Source: Treponema sp. (lineage in GTDB: Bacteria; Spirochaetota; Spirochaetia; Treponematales; Breznakiellaceae). From it: DNA of 36,984 bases. Every line of letters begins with the position of its first letter. Position 1 is the stretch's first letter. Shown here one piece after another: positions 27,389-34,113 of this stretch. The notes below the pieces were generated by a model. The model worked only from the letters and a program-made list of their open reading frames with translations, had not been told where the DNA came from and ran no database searches. The translations under genes and the position numbers were made by a program. The stretch covers positions 1 through 36,984 of the forward strand of contig JAIRKH010000116.1 of NCBI GenBank assembly GCA_031260245.1, written 5' to 3'.

Positions 27389-27928
27389 TCAACCGATAGC
27401 TTTTTTATCCGCTACCGCTTTGACCGTGCGGACAAGACGAGCGTTGACGTCGTTCAACGCGCCTGCAAGGTTACGGACGGATCCGTTCATACAGGACATA
27501 AGCATAGAAACAAGCTGTAATTTGCCGGGGAGTTTAGAAAACGCCTCGACTTGTTCGCTCGTATAAATCGCGTTGCCGACCAAGCCGCCTTTTATCTTGA
27601 GACGGGGCGTTGACTTCGTGAAGTCAAACAACGTCTTTGCCACCTCGTTTGAATCCCGCGTCGCGATAGTCACAGCCGTGGGCCCTAGCAAGTAAGCCGA
27701 CACGTCCGGAGCGGAAAGCCGCTCAAAAGCGATACGAGCGAAGTTGTTCTTCACAACCTTGAACACCGCGTTCTTTGTCTGCAACTGCCGCCGCAAATTC
27801 GTGATTTGATCCACCGTCAGCCCGCGGTAATCGGCAAAGATGAAATCCTGCGCGGACTCAAACGTCGTCTTTAACTCGTTTATCGCCTTAACCTTGTATT
27901 CCTGCTCTTTTTTCGCTAAAATTGCCAT
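27389..27928 (-). CDS. rplJ: Ribosomal protein L10
   Basis: The 179-residue L10 anchors the L7/L12 stalk to 23S rRNA. Recognisable parts are FADYRGLTVDQITNLRRQL, KVVKNNFARIAF and the C-terminal L7/L12-binding helix. The start at 27928 follows GAGGAG at 6 nt; a longer in-frame start upstream runs back through the gap and lacks a ribosome site. In many bacteria L10-L12 represses its own operon by binding the leader; no such site was identified here. Confidence 0.96.
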   Translation of the reverse strand: MAILAKKEQEYKVKAINELKTTFESAQDFIFADYRGLTVDQITNLRRQLQTKNAVFKVVKNNFARIAFERLSAPDVSAYLLGPTAVTIATRDSNEVAKTLFDFTKSTPRLKIKGGLVGNAIYTSEQVEAFSKLPGKLQLVSMLMSCMNGSVRNLAGALNDVNARLVRTVKAVADKKAIG

Positions 27929-27950
27929 TGTTTCTCCTCTATATAAGAAA

Positions 27951-28015
27951 GGGAGGGAGCGAGGAACAAGTTTTTCATTAGCAACACTTTGCAACAAAAG
28001 TCCTCTCCAACTCCC
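27951..28015. repeat. Intergenic element, rplA-rplJ gap
   Basis: GGGAG (27951-27955) pairs with CTCCC (28011-28015), then GGAG and AGG continue with CTCC and CCT across small bulges. A central GCAA-CACT-TTGC hairpin (27981-27992) and a GCAACAAAAG box precede the pyrimidine-rich arm. Confidence 0.6.
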
Positions 28016-28021
28016 GTCTCT

Positions 28022-28699
28022 CTATTCGTCTTTTACCGCGACCCAGACGCCAGGACCCATGGTGGACGCCACCGAAACGCTGACGACGAAGTCGCCCTTT
28101 GCGTCGGACGGTTTCTTGCGTTTGACCTCAGCGACAACGGTTCTTGCGTTTTCCACGAGTTTCGTGTTGTCCATGGACAGCTTACCAATCGCTAGATGTA
28201 CCACGCCGGTTCTATCGGCGCGGAATTCCGTGCGCCCCTTGCGGAGTTCGGACAACGCTCCCTTGAGGTCAAAGGTGACGGTGCCGGTTTTCGGGTTAGG
28301 CATAAGCCCGCGACGGCCCAGCACCATGCCGAGTTTGCCCACATCTTTCATCATATCCGGCGTGGCGACCGCCACGTCGAAGTCAAGCCATCCGTCTTTT
28401 ACCTTGGCGATGAGGTCGTCCGAACCGATAAAAGCCGCGCCCGCATCCTTTGCTTCGGCTTCCCTTTCCGGCTTGCAGAATACCAGAACGCGCTTTTCAG
28501 CCTTGAACTGGTTGGGCAGAACCACCGTATCGCGTACAGACTGACTCTTTTTCAGGTTCAACTTGATAGAAATGTCGATGGTTTCATCGAATTTCGCGTA
28601 AGCTAAAGATTTTACCAAGTCAAAGGCGGGTTGAAGGTCGAATGTCGCCGCGTTGTCATATCTTTTGACAGCCTCGCGGTACTTCTTGCCGTGCTTCAT
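28022..28699 (-). CDS. rplA: Ribosomal protein L1
   Basis: The 225-residue L1 forms the mobile stalk at the ribosomal E site. Diagnostic parts include [29 protein letters not shown] and the C-terminal stretch of domain I. Its ATG overlaps the rplK stop as ATGA, so the two are translationally coupled. In other bacteria L1 represses the rplKA operon by binding its mRNA; no target was looked for by folding. Confidence 0.97.
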   Translation of the reverse strand: MKHGKKYREAVKRYDNAATFDLQPAFDLVKSLAYAKFDETIDISIKLNLKKSQSVRDTVVLPNQFKAEKRVLVFCKPEREAEAKDAGAAFIGSDDLIAKVKDGWLDFDVAVATPDMMKDVGKLGMVLGRRGLMPNPKTGTVTFDLKGALSELRKGRTEFRADRTGVVHLAIGKLSMDNTKLVENARTVVAEVKRKKPSDAKGDFVVSVSVASTMGPGVWVAVKDE

Positions 28700-29127
28700 T
28701 TTTCCACCTCCACACCCATTGAACGAGCTGTACCGGCGACGATTTTCATCGCCGCATCGATATCGTTCGCCGTCATATCCGGAAACTTCAGTTTGGCGAT
28801 CTCCTCAAGCTTTGCCCTAGAAAGACTGCCCACCTTGACCTTGTGTGATTCCTTGGACCCCTGTTCGATACCCACCGCCTTCTTGATTAAGACGGACGCG
28901 GGCGGCGTTTTCAGAATGAAGGTGAACGACTTATCCGCGTAGACGGTAATAACCGCGGGGATAACCAGCCCAGGCTCCATCGTCTTTGTTCTGTCGTTGA
29001 ACTGCTGGACAAACTGTAAGGCGCTCACTCCGTGAGGACCAAGCGCCGGACCGACCGGCGGCGCAGGCGTCGCCTTACCCGCCGGACATTGTAATTTGAT
29101 TTGCGCAACGACTTTCTTCTTTGCCAT
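28696..29127 (-). CDS. rplK: Ribosomal protein L11
   Basis: The 143-residue L11 has the N-terminal thiostrepton/GTPase-centre domain ([20 protein letters not shown]) and the C-terminal rRNA-binding domain ([33 protein letters not shown]). It is part of the GTPase-associated centre. AAAGGAG precedes the ATG. The gap from nusG contains two hairpins. Confidence 0.97.
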   Translation of the reverse strand: MAKKKVVAQIKLQCPAGKATPAPPVGPALGPHGVSALQFVQQFNDRTKTMEPGLVIPAVITVYADKSFTFILKTPPASVLIKKAVGIEQGSKESHKVKVGSLSRAKLEEIAKLKFPDMTANDIDAAMKIVAGTARSMGVEVEK

Positions 29128-29186
29128 GTTTTCTCCTTTGTAGTGACGCCTGGCGGTTCGCTTTTTCAGTTTGCCGTCCAGACAGC

Positions 29187-29203
29187 GAAGTTTGTTAAAC
29201 TTC
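29187..29203. repeat. Small perfect hairpin before rplK
   Basis: GAAGTTT-GTT-AAACTTC is a 7-bp stem with a 3-nt loop, about 60 nt before the rplK start. It may be part of the rplK leader regulation. Confidence 0.45.
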
Positions 29204-29223
29204 TCCTACAGTTCTATTTTGGC

Positions 29224-29310
29224 AGCGGAGATAGGGAAAGGTTCGTTGTTATTGAACGTTGCTTGAAATCAACAAACTTCGTCTACTAACAAACCTACTC
29301 CAACCCCGCT
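29224..29310. repeat. Intergenic element, nusG-rplK gap
   Basis: AGCGG (29224-29228) pairs with CCGCT (29306-29310), and AGGTT (29239-29243) with AACCT (29292-29296). CGTTGTTA follows the left arm and TAACAAACCTACTCC forms the right side, matching the family plan. Confidence 0.58.
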
Positions 29311-29866
29311 ATACCTTTTCCACTTGCGAAAAATCCACTTCGACGGGCGCGTTTCTACCGAAAATGCCGACCATAACTTTGAGCTTGTTCTTTTCCGGAC
29401 TGACCTCGTCAATGACGCCGGTGAAAGACTCGAATGGACCGCCGACAATTTTGACTTGTTCGCCTTGCTTGAAGGACAGTGAGAGGCGCGACGGTTTTTC
29501 ACCTTTGATTTCGCCTGTTTTTTGAAGGATTGCCCGCGCCTCGTCGCCGGACAATGGCTGAGGTTTCTTGTCTGGAGCGGTTCCCACGAAGGCGGTCACG
29601 CCGGTTATCTGTCTGATTTTCGAGCAAGACGCTTTCCACCCCTCGTCAGGAAGGTCCATTTCAACGAGAATATAACCGGGCAAAAACTTTCGCGTTTGGG
29701 CGTGTTTTTTCCCATCTTTTATCTCCACGATAGACTCATTCGGCGCCTTGACGTCTTTCACAATATTTGGGTCAAGTTCACCCCTGGAAAGCATAATATG
29801 AATGGTCTTTTCTATCTTATTCTCAAAACCTGAGTAAACATGAAGAACATACCAGCCTGTAGCCAT
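29309..29866 (-). CDS. nusG: Transcription factor NusG
   Basis: The 185-residue NusG has the NGN domain (GWYVLHVYSGFENKIEKTI, KFLPGYILVEM) and a C-terminal KOW domain (KQGEQVKIVGGPFESFTGVIDEV). It links elongating polymerase to Rho or the ribosome. The start at 29866 has AGGAA at 4 nt and matches the family N-terminus; longer in-frame starts add unrelated residues and run back toward secE. It follows secE after 80 nt. Confidence 0.96.
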   Translation of the reverse strand: MATGWYVLHVYSGFENKIEKTIHIMLSRGELDPNIVKDVKAPNESIVEIKDGKKHAQTRKFLPGYILVEMDLPDEGWKASCSKIRQITGVTAFVGTAPDKKPQPLSGDEARAILQKTGEIKGEKPSRLSLSFKQGEQVKIVGGPFESFTGVIDEVSPEKNKLKVMVGIFGRNAPVEVDFSQVEKV

Positions 29867-29946
29867 ATCTTTCCTATTAAAAAACGGAGCGTTTACCGCA
29901 ACCGCCATCGCGTCCCGACGAAACGGAATTCTCGGAACGACCAAAA

Positions 29947-30150
29947 TCAGAAAATCGCCTGCACACCGAGGAGGAGCAGAATATCAATGAGCCCCAGCAC
30001 CGCGGCTATAACAACAGTAGAAACTATAACAACCTTTACGGAACTTATGGCGTCCTCGCGACTGGGCCACACAACTTTCTTAAGTTCAGCGTAAGACTCT
30101 TTCGCAAACGAGACGATTTTATTTTCTTTCTTCTTCTTTACGGTATCCAT
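29947..30150 (-). CDS. secE: Preprotein translocase subunit SecE
   Basis: The 67-residue single-span SecE clamps SecY in the inner membrane. It has a basic cytoplasmic lead, the conserved amphipathic helix and KKVVWPSREDAISS hinge (about 24-37), and one membrane helix (about 40-62). AAAGGAT precedes the ATG. It lies between tRNA-Trp and nusG, the usual bacterial order. Confidence 0.95.
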   Translation of the reverse strand: MDTVKKKKENKIVSFAKESYAELKKVVWPSREDAISSVKVVIVSTVVIAAVLGLIDILLLLGVQAIF

Positions 30151-30174
30151 AATTATCCTTTAATTTATAAAAAA

Positions 30175-30238
30175 ATAGTAAATAATATCTTAGTTTGAGA
30201 GTTTAACGATAGCCTTCCAAACAACGATTATTCACTAT
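30175..30238 (-). repeat. Intergenic element, tRNA-Trp-secE gap
   Basis: ATAGTAAATAAT (30175-30186) and ATTATTCACTAT (30227-30238) pair at all 12 positions on the minus-strand RNA if one G-U is allowed. An ACAACG box lies next to the right arm. The arms are A/T-rich, unlike most other members. Confidence 0.55.
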
Positions 30239-30252
30239 ATCACTGCAAAACA

Positions 30253-30325
30253 CAGGCCAGGTAGGACTCGAACCCACAACATTCGGTTTTGGAGACCGAC
30301 GCTCTACCAATAGAGCTACTGGCCT
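30253..30325 (-). tRNA. tRNA-Trp (CCA)
   Basis: A 73-nt cloverleaf: acceptor AGGCCAG with CTGGCCT, D-arm AGCTCTATTGGTAGAGC, anticodon loop with CCA, T-loop GTTCGAGTC and discriminator G. The 3' CCA is not encoded. Its place between rpmG and secE is the classic one. Confidence 0.95.
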
Positions 30326-30393
30326 AAACGACTTACTCTAACAAAGGCGCGAAATTTTCGGCAAAGCGCAACTGCATATTACCGAAAACCCTC

Positions 30394-30579
30394 TCACTTG
30401 ATTTTTGTTTCTTTATGGATGGTATGTTTGCGGTCAAACGGACAGTACTTCTTAAATTCAAACTTTTCCTGATTATTTCTACGATTCTTCTTCGTGGTAT
30501 AATTCTTCCGTTTACATTCCGTACACTGAAGCGCGATAAGTTCCACTGCCTTCTTCTTCGCCGTCTTCTTCGTTGCCAT
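30394..30579 (-). CDS. rpmG: Ribosomal protein L33
   Basis: The 61-residue L33 has the motif [20 protein letters not shown] and ends KHTIHKETK. The N-terminal CxxC pair is present, but the second pair reads CPFD, with one Cys replaced by Asp, so zinc binding may be weakened or lost. An AGGAGG ribosome site lies in the 17 nt after tRNA-Thr. Confidence 0.94.
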   Translation of the reverse strand: MATKKTAKKKAVELIALQCTECKRKNYTTKKNRRNNQEKFEFKKYCPFDRKHTIHKETKIK

Positions 30580-30596
30580 TCTTTACCTCCTGGGCA

Positions 30597-30669
30597 AGCC
30601 CTCGAACGGAATCGAACCGTTGACCTTATCCTTACCATGGATATGCTCTGCCGACTGAGCTACAAGGGC
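30597..30669 (-). tRNA. tRNA-Thr (GGT)
   Basis: A 73-nt cloverleaf with acceptor GCCCTTG pairing CGAGGGC (one G-T), D-arm AGCTCAGTCGGCAGAGC, anticodon stem TATCC/GGATA with loop ATGGTAA (anticodon GGT) and T-loop GTTCGATTC. CCA is not encoded. It is the first gene of the large operon. Confidence 0.94.
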
Positions 30670-30681
30670 AAGTGAAATTAT

Positions 30682-30710
30682 ATTTTACAACAAAAAAATA
30701 AATTTGTCAA
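30682..30710 (-). promoter_or_regulatory. Strong promoter of the tRNA-Thr-rpmG...rpoC operon
   Basis: Minus-strand TTGACA (30710-30705), 17 nt, TAAAAT (30687-30682). The start point would fall about 6 nt before tRNA-Thr. A T-rich stretch fills the spacer. Confidence 0.82.
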
Positions 30711-30756
30711 GAGACTTGCCATAAAATTTACGGACTTTTTGAAAATTTAGAACGGC

Positions 30757-30784
30757 TTGACTTTCTTCCTATTATATATACTAT
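30757..30784 (+). promoter_or_regulatory. Promoter of ispE
   Basis: TTGACT (30757-30762) with TACTAT (30779-30784) at 16 nt. The predicted start lies at or 1 nt before the ispE ATG; TATAAA (30782-30787) is an alternative -10 at a poor spacing. Confidence 0.5.
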
Positions 30785-30791
30785 AAAAGCT

Positions 30792-31700
30792 ATGGTAAAG
30801 ACAACGGCGTGTTGCAAGCTTAATCTGCACCTCCGCGTGAAGGATGAAAGACCAGACGGTTTTCACGACATAGAGAGCGTGTTTCTCCCGCTTGACTTTG
30901 GAGACGAGCTGACCTTCGAGCTTAACGGCAAGGACGTCAATGTAACGGTTGACTGGAATGATTCTCACGTGCCGATTCCGCTAGCGGAAAATCTGGTTTT
31001 CAGAGCTGCGGAGCTTTTTCGCGAGCGGACAGGCTGGAGTGGAGGCGTCCACATCTTCGTAGAGAAACGGATTCCACCGGGCGCGGGGCTGGGCGGCGGC
31101 TCTTCGGATGCGGCGGCCGTTCTGCGGACGCTGAACTTGATGACTCATGCGGGATTATCGTTGACGACGCTGACTGACCTTGCCGCCGAGTTGGGGAGCG
31201 ACGTACCTTTTTTCCTGTACGAGACGCCTGCGTTTATTACGGGAAGAGGCGAACGGGTCAGTCCAGTCCGCCTCTCACAGGAACTCTTCGCGTCCGTCGT
31301 CTACCCGGGCTTTGAGAGCGGGACCAGAGAAGCGTTCCGCCGTCTTGACGCGAGAAGGAAAATTGCGAGAAACAAAGGACGGACCGCGCCTAATAGAAAG
31401 AAGGAAGTTATCGCAATGTTTGAAAAACCGCTTTCGGAGTGGCGATTCTTCAACGATTTCTTGCCTGTTCTGTTGGAGGGGGAGCGCTCAAGTATGTATC
31501 AAGCGATGCTGGCGGTTTTGGAAGCCGCTGACTTTCACGGGGTGTCCGGGTCCGGATCGTGCTGTTTCGGGATATGGGAAAGACGATCGAACATGGAAAA
31601 TTTCGCGGAACAGGAGAGTGTAAAAAAAACGCTCAAGAATCTAGAAAAAAACGCAAAAATTGTCAACACACGTATTTTATCTCTTGCAATTAAAAAATAG
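30792..31700 (+). CDS. ispE: 4-diphosphocytidyl-2-C-methylerythritol kinase
   Basis: IspE phosphorylates CDP-methylerythritol in the non-mevalonate isoprenoid pathway. The 302-residue protein has the GHMP ATP-binding loop PPGAGLGGGSSDAAA (95-109), catalytic Lys9 in CKLNLHL and Asp137 in AAELGSDVPFFL, and the C-terminal GHMP motif VSGSGSCCFG. No ribosome-binding site precedes the ATG and the promoter sits immediately upstream, so translation may start on a leaderless mRNA. It is divergent from tRNA-Thr. The end of the gene contains the -35 of the spoVG promoter. Confidence 0.94.
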   Translation: MVKTTACCKLNLHLRVKDERPDGFHDIESVFLPLDFGDELTFELNGKDVNVTVDWNDSHVPIPLAENLVFRAAELFRERTGWSGGVHIFVEKRIPPGAGLGGGSSDAAAVLRTLNLMTHAGLSLTTLTDLAAELGSDVPFFLYETPAFITGRGERVSPVRLSQELFASVVYPGFESGTREAFRRLDARRKIARNKGRTAPNRKKEVIAMFEKPLSEWRFFNDFLPVLLEGERSSMYQAMLAVLEAADFHGVSGSGSCCFGIWERRSNMENFAEQESVKKTLKNLEKNAKIVNTRILSLAIKK

Positions 31701-31712
31701 TTATGCTATACT
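31684..31712 (+). promoter_or_regulatory. Promoter of spoVG
   Basis: TTGCAA (31684-31689), 17 nt, TATACT (31707-31712). The -35 lies in the last codons of ispE. The start point is expected about 31719, before GAGGAG. Confidence 0.72.
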
Positions 31713-31742
31713 AAAAAAAATTTTAGTGTAGAGGAGAACGTC

Positions 31743-32021
31743 ATGAAAACGACAGATATAAGAATCCGCAAAATAGCGGGTGAGGGAAAACTCAAAGCCT
31801 ATGTTACCGTTACGTTTGATGATTGTTTTGTGGTTCACAACGTAAAAATTATCGAAGGTAAAAGCGGCGCATTCGTTGCTATGCCCAGCAGGAAAACCAG
31901 TTCAGGGGAATATAAGGATGTAGCGCATCCCATAAATCCTGAATTCCGCGCTGAGTTGCAAAAGGAGATATTGGACAAATATGACTCCGGCGATGTAGAG
32001 GACGCCTCTGTTGAAATTTAA
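31743..32021 (+). CDS. spoVG: SpoVG, nucleic-acid-binding regulator
   Basis: The 92-residue SpoVG is full length. It begins MKTTDIRIRKI and has the conserved FVAMPSRKTSSGEYKDVAHPI block followed by a C-terminal helix. In Borrelia and other bacteria SpoVG binds DNA and RNA and modulates gene expression. GAGGAG precedes the ATG. It is followed by a hairpin and tRNA-Gln, then rplY. Confidence 0.95.
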   Translation: MKTTDIRIRKIAGEGKLKAYVTVTFDDCFVVHNVKIIEGKSGAFVAMPSRKTSSGEYKDVAHPINPEFRAELQKEILDKYDSGDVEDASVEI

Positions 32022-32035
32022 TATAAATATATATA

Positions 32036-32061
32036 GGTATGCAGGAATTTTTCTGCATACC
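32036..32061 (+). terminator. Hairpin between spoVG and tRNA-Gln
   Basis: GGTATGCAG (32036-32044) and CTGCATACC (32053-32061) pair perfectly around an 8-nt T-rich loop. No T-run follows; it ends 8 nt before the tRNA. An RNA-processing site or weak terminator is possible. Confidence 0.5.
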
Positions 32062-32069
32062 GACTATAA

Positions 32070-32141
32070 TGGGACGTAGGCAAGTGGTAAGCCACCGGGT
32101 TTTGGCTCCGGCATGCATAGGTTCAAATCCTGTCGTCCCAG
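32070..32141 (+). tRNA. tRNA-Gln (TTG)
   Basis: A 72-nt cloverleaf with acceptor TGGGACG and CGTCCCA, anticodon loop TTTTGGC (anticodon TTG), T-loop GTTCAAATC and discriminator G. CCA is not encoded. The opening TGGGA and T1 are typical of tRNA-Gln. Confidence 0.94.
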
Positions 32142-32160
32142 TAGTAACAAAAAGTTAGAA

Positions 32161-32225
32161 AGAGGCTATAGCGAGTGAAGTATAAAAGTTTAATAAGGAT
32201 ATTTATTTCCCATCTATAAACCTCT
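32161..32225 (+). repeat. Intergenic element, tRNA-Gln-rplY gap
   Basis: AGAGG (32161-32165) pairs with CCTCT (32221-32225) and TATAG (32167-32171) with CTATA (32214-32218). AATAA and TTATT form an inner stem. TAACAAAAAGTTAGAAAG lies just before it, as in other family members. Confidence 0.5.
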
Positions 32226-32253
32226 CTTTATAATATAGAAACTAGGAGTTTTT

Positions 32254-32880
32254 ATGGCAAGTGTTGTATTAACGGCGAATAAACGGACGGGCAATGGGTC
32301 GGCCGACGCGCGGCGGATTAGAAGAGCGGGGCGTATTCCCGCGGTCATCTATGGACGGACCGGTCAAGCGTTATCCATAGACGTTGACGCGCAACAGTTT
32401 TCCGCCGGAGCAAAGAATATCTCCGCGACTTCCATTGTTCAGGTGGAAGTTGACGGCAAATCGTATGACGCTTTTGTGAAAAATACCCAGCGTACCATCA
32501 CGGATGGGCGCATTCTGCATGTGGACTTTTACGAAGTGGAAAAAGGCGTTTCGTTGAGGGCCAAGGTGCATATTCACGTCTACGGCAACCCGGTTGGGGT
32601 ACGAGAAGGCGGCATTCTGGAATTACCCCTCCATGAAATTGAAGTCGAATGTTTACCCAAGGATCTGCCAGAGCGCGTCACGGTTGACATTTCCGATTTG
32701 CGGGTCAATCAATCCATACATATCCGGGACGTCCCCATGGGGGATAACGTGCGGCTCGTGTCTTCGGACGACCAAGTCGTGGCCTTGGTGAAATTCGCCA
32801 AGGAAGGAGCCTCTTCGAGAGCGGCTGATGAAACGTCCGCAACGGAAGCCGCAAGCGCTGAAACATCTGACAAAAAATAA
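32254..32880 (+). CDS. rplY: Ribosomal protein L25/CTC
   Basis: The 208-residue protein is the long two-domain CTC/TL5 form of L25. The N-terminal domain (GNGSADARRIRRAGRIPAVIYG, RILHVDFYEV) binds 5S rRNA; the C-terminal TL5 domain spans about 100-190 (EIEVECLPKDLPERVTVDISDL, DVPMGDNVRLV). The last 20 residues are Ala/Ser/Thr-rich. TAGGAG precedes the ATG. spoVG, a tRNA and rplY together follow a common bacterial arrangement. Confidence 0.95.
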   Translation: MASVVLTANKRTGNGSADARRIRRAGRIPAVIYGRTGQALSIDVDAQQFSAGAKNISATSIVQVEVDGKSYDAFVKNTQRTITDGRILHVDFYEVEKGVSLRAKVHIHVYGNPVGVREGGILELPLHEIEVECLPKDLPERVTVDISDLRVNQSIHIRDVPMGDNVRLVSSDDQVVALVKFAKEGASSRAADETSATEAASAETSDKK

Positions 32881-32941
32881 CTTGCGCCTGTATCAGGTTT
32901 CTTAGTCTGTCGACGGTCTTCTCAAAACGTTCCTAAAAATG

Positions 32942-33037
32942 CGGCGGTTATTATATTATTGAAGATTCCGCCTTGAAATCCTGGCGTATGCTGGGGGGGG
33001 GGGACAAATCACCCCTCCCCCCCAATTTTAACCGCCG
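32942..33037. repeat. Nested hairpin with G11/C-rich arms
   Basis: CGGCGGTTA (32942-32950) and TAACCGCCG (33029-33037) are exact complements. Inside, G11 (32993-33003) faces CCCCTCCCCCCC (33012-33023) across an 8-nt loop. It sits between the convergent rplY and livH genes, so it could stop transcription from both sides, but the T-run is short. The G-run may vary in length. Confidence 0.6.
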
Positions 33038-33155
33038 TGAATAAAAGCGCCGGGCAGGACGCTTACGCCAACGAAAAAACACTATTCAATTTAGCTCTTT
33101 CAATAATTGCGTATGTTTAGCGTTAATAATCCCCCGCTTCTTCCCCCATCCCTTT

Positions 33156-34052
33156 TTATACTTTTACCCGCATTTTTTTGCCCAAGATACCCGTAGGCTT
33201 CACTAGAAGTATCATAATAAGGATAGAAAAAGAGACAGCATCCGCATATTGAGACGATATGAAGCCCTTGGTGAGAGTTTCCGATACGCCCAGAAGCAGA
33301 CCGCCGAGCATTGCGCCTGGAATTGAACCGATGCCGCCGAAAACCGCGGCGACAAAGGCTTTCAACCCGGGCATGACGCCCATAGTCGGGGAGATTTGCG
33401 GATAAGCGCATGAGTAAAGGACGCCGCCTGCCGCTGCAAGCACGGAGCCGAGCGCGAAAGTGAAAGATATGGTACCATTGACCGACACGCCCATCAGACT
33501 AGACGCCTGCAAGTCAAAGGAAACCGCCTGCATCGCCTTACCGCGCCGCGTATAGTTGATAACGTAGTTGAGAGCAAGCATGAGTAGCGCCGATAAAACA
33601 ATAACAATCACCTGTATATTTGAGATCGAAACCCCGCCGCCCAGATTGATGTTGCTGACCTCTGGGCGGGGGAACTGGCGCGGGTTGGGCCCGATGAACG
33701 GCAAGACGCGCGCGCCGTTTTCCAAGATGAGAGAAACAGCGATAGCCGTAATAAGCGAATTGAGGCGGGGCGCGGACCTGAGCGGACGGTAGGCGAACCG
33801 CTCGATGAACACGCCGAGCGCGGCGCATAGAGTCATGGCGAACAGAAACGCGGCTATCATCGTCCATTGGTTCACGCCGAATCGCGTCAAAACGAAATAG
33901 CCCGCGTAAGCGCCTACCATAAGAATATCTCCGTGCGCGAAGTTGATGAGCAGGACGATACCGTAGACCATGGTGTAGCCCAGCGCAATGAGCGCGTAAA
34001 TGCTCCCGAGTGAAACGCCGTTTATCAATTGTTGTAAGAAGACGCTTATCAA
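33156..34052 (-). CDS. livH: Branched-chain amino-acid ABC permease LivH
   Basis: The 298-residue permease has about eight membrane helices and the family motifs NGVSLGSIYALIALGYTMVYG, INFAHGDILMVGAY and GIGSIPGAMLGGLLLG. It forms the channel for leucine/isoleucine/valine uptake with LivM, LivG and LivF. The start codon is TTG with AAGGCGAG upstream. It follows livK after 61 nt. No livM, livG or livF follows; the next gene is convergent. Confidence 0.93.
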   Translation of the reverse strand: MISVFLQQLINGVSLGSIYALIALGYTMVYGIVLLINFAHGDILMVGAYAGYFVLTRFGVNQWTMIAAFLFAMTLCAALGVFIERFAYRPLRSAPRLNSLITAIAVSLILENGARVLPFIGPNPRQFPRPEVSNINLGGGVSISNIQVIVIVLSALLMLALNYVINYTRRGKAMQAVSFDLQASSLMGVSVNGTISFTFALGSVLAAAGGVLYSCAYPQISPTMGVMPGLKAFVAAVFGGIGSIPGAMLGGLLLGVSETLTKGFISSQYADAVSFSILIMILLVKPTGILGKKMRVKV

Positions 34053-34113
34053 ATTGCTCGCCTTTTGTTAGAGAAAAGGAACGCCGTCTGTCCGCCGTTC
34101 CCTGTTCATTAAC

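Noticed and set aside
32065-32070. TATAAT directly before tRNA-Gln as its promoter
   Set aside because: Its last base is the first base of the tRNA, so transcription would begin inside the tRNA. No -35 fits either.
13142-32225. CRISPR array explanation of the repeated intergenic words
   Set aside because: The words are not regularly spaced, are scattered over 19 kb and sit singly between genes.
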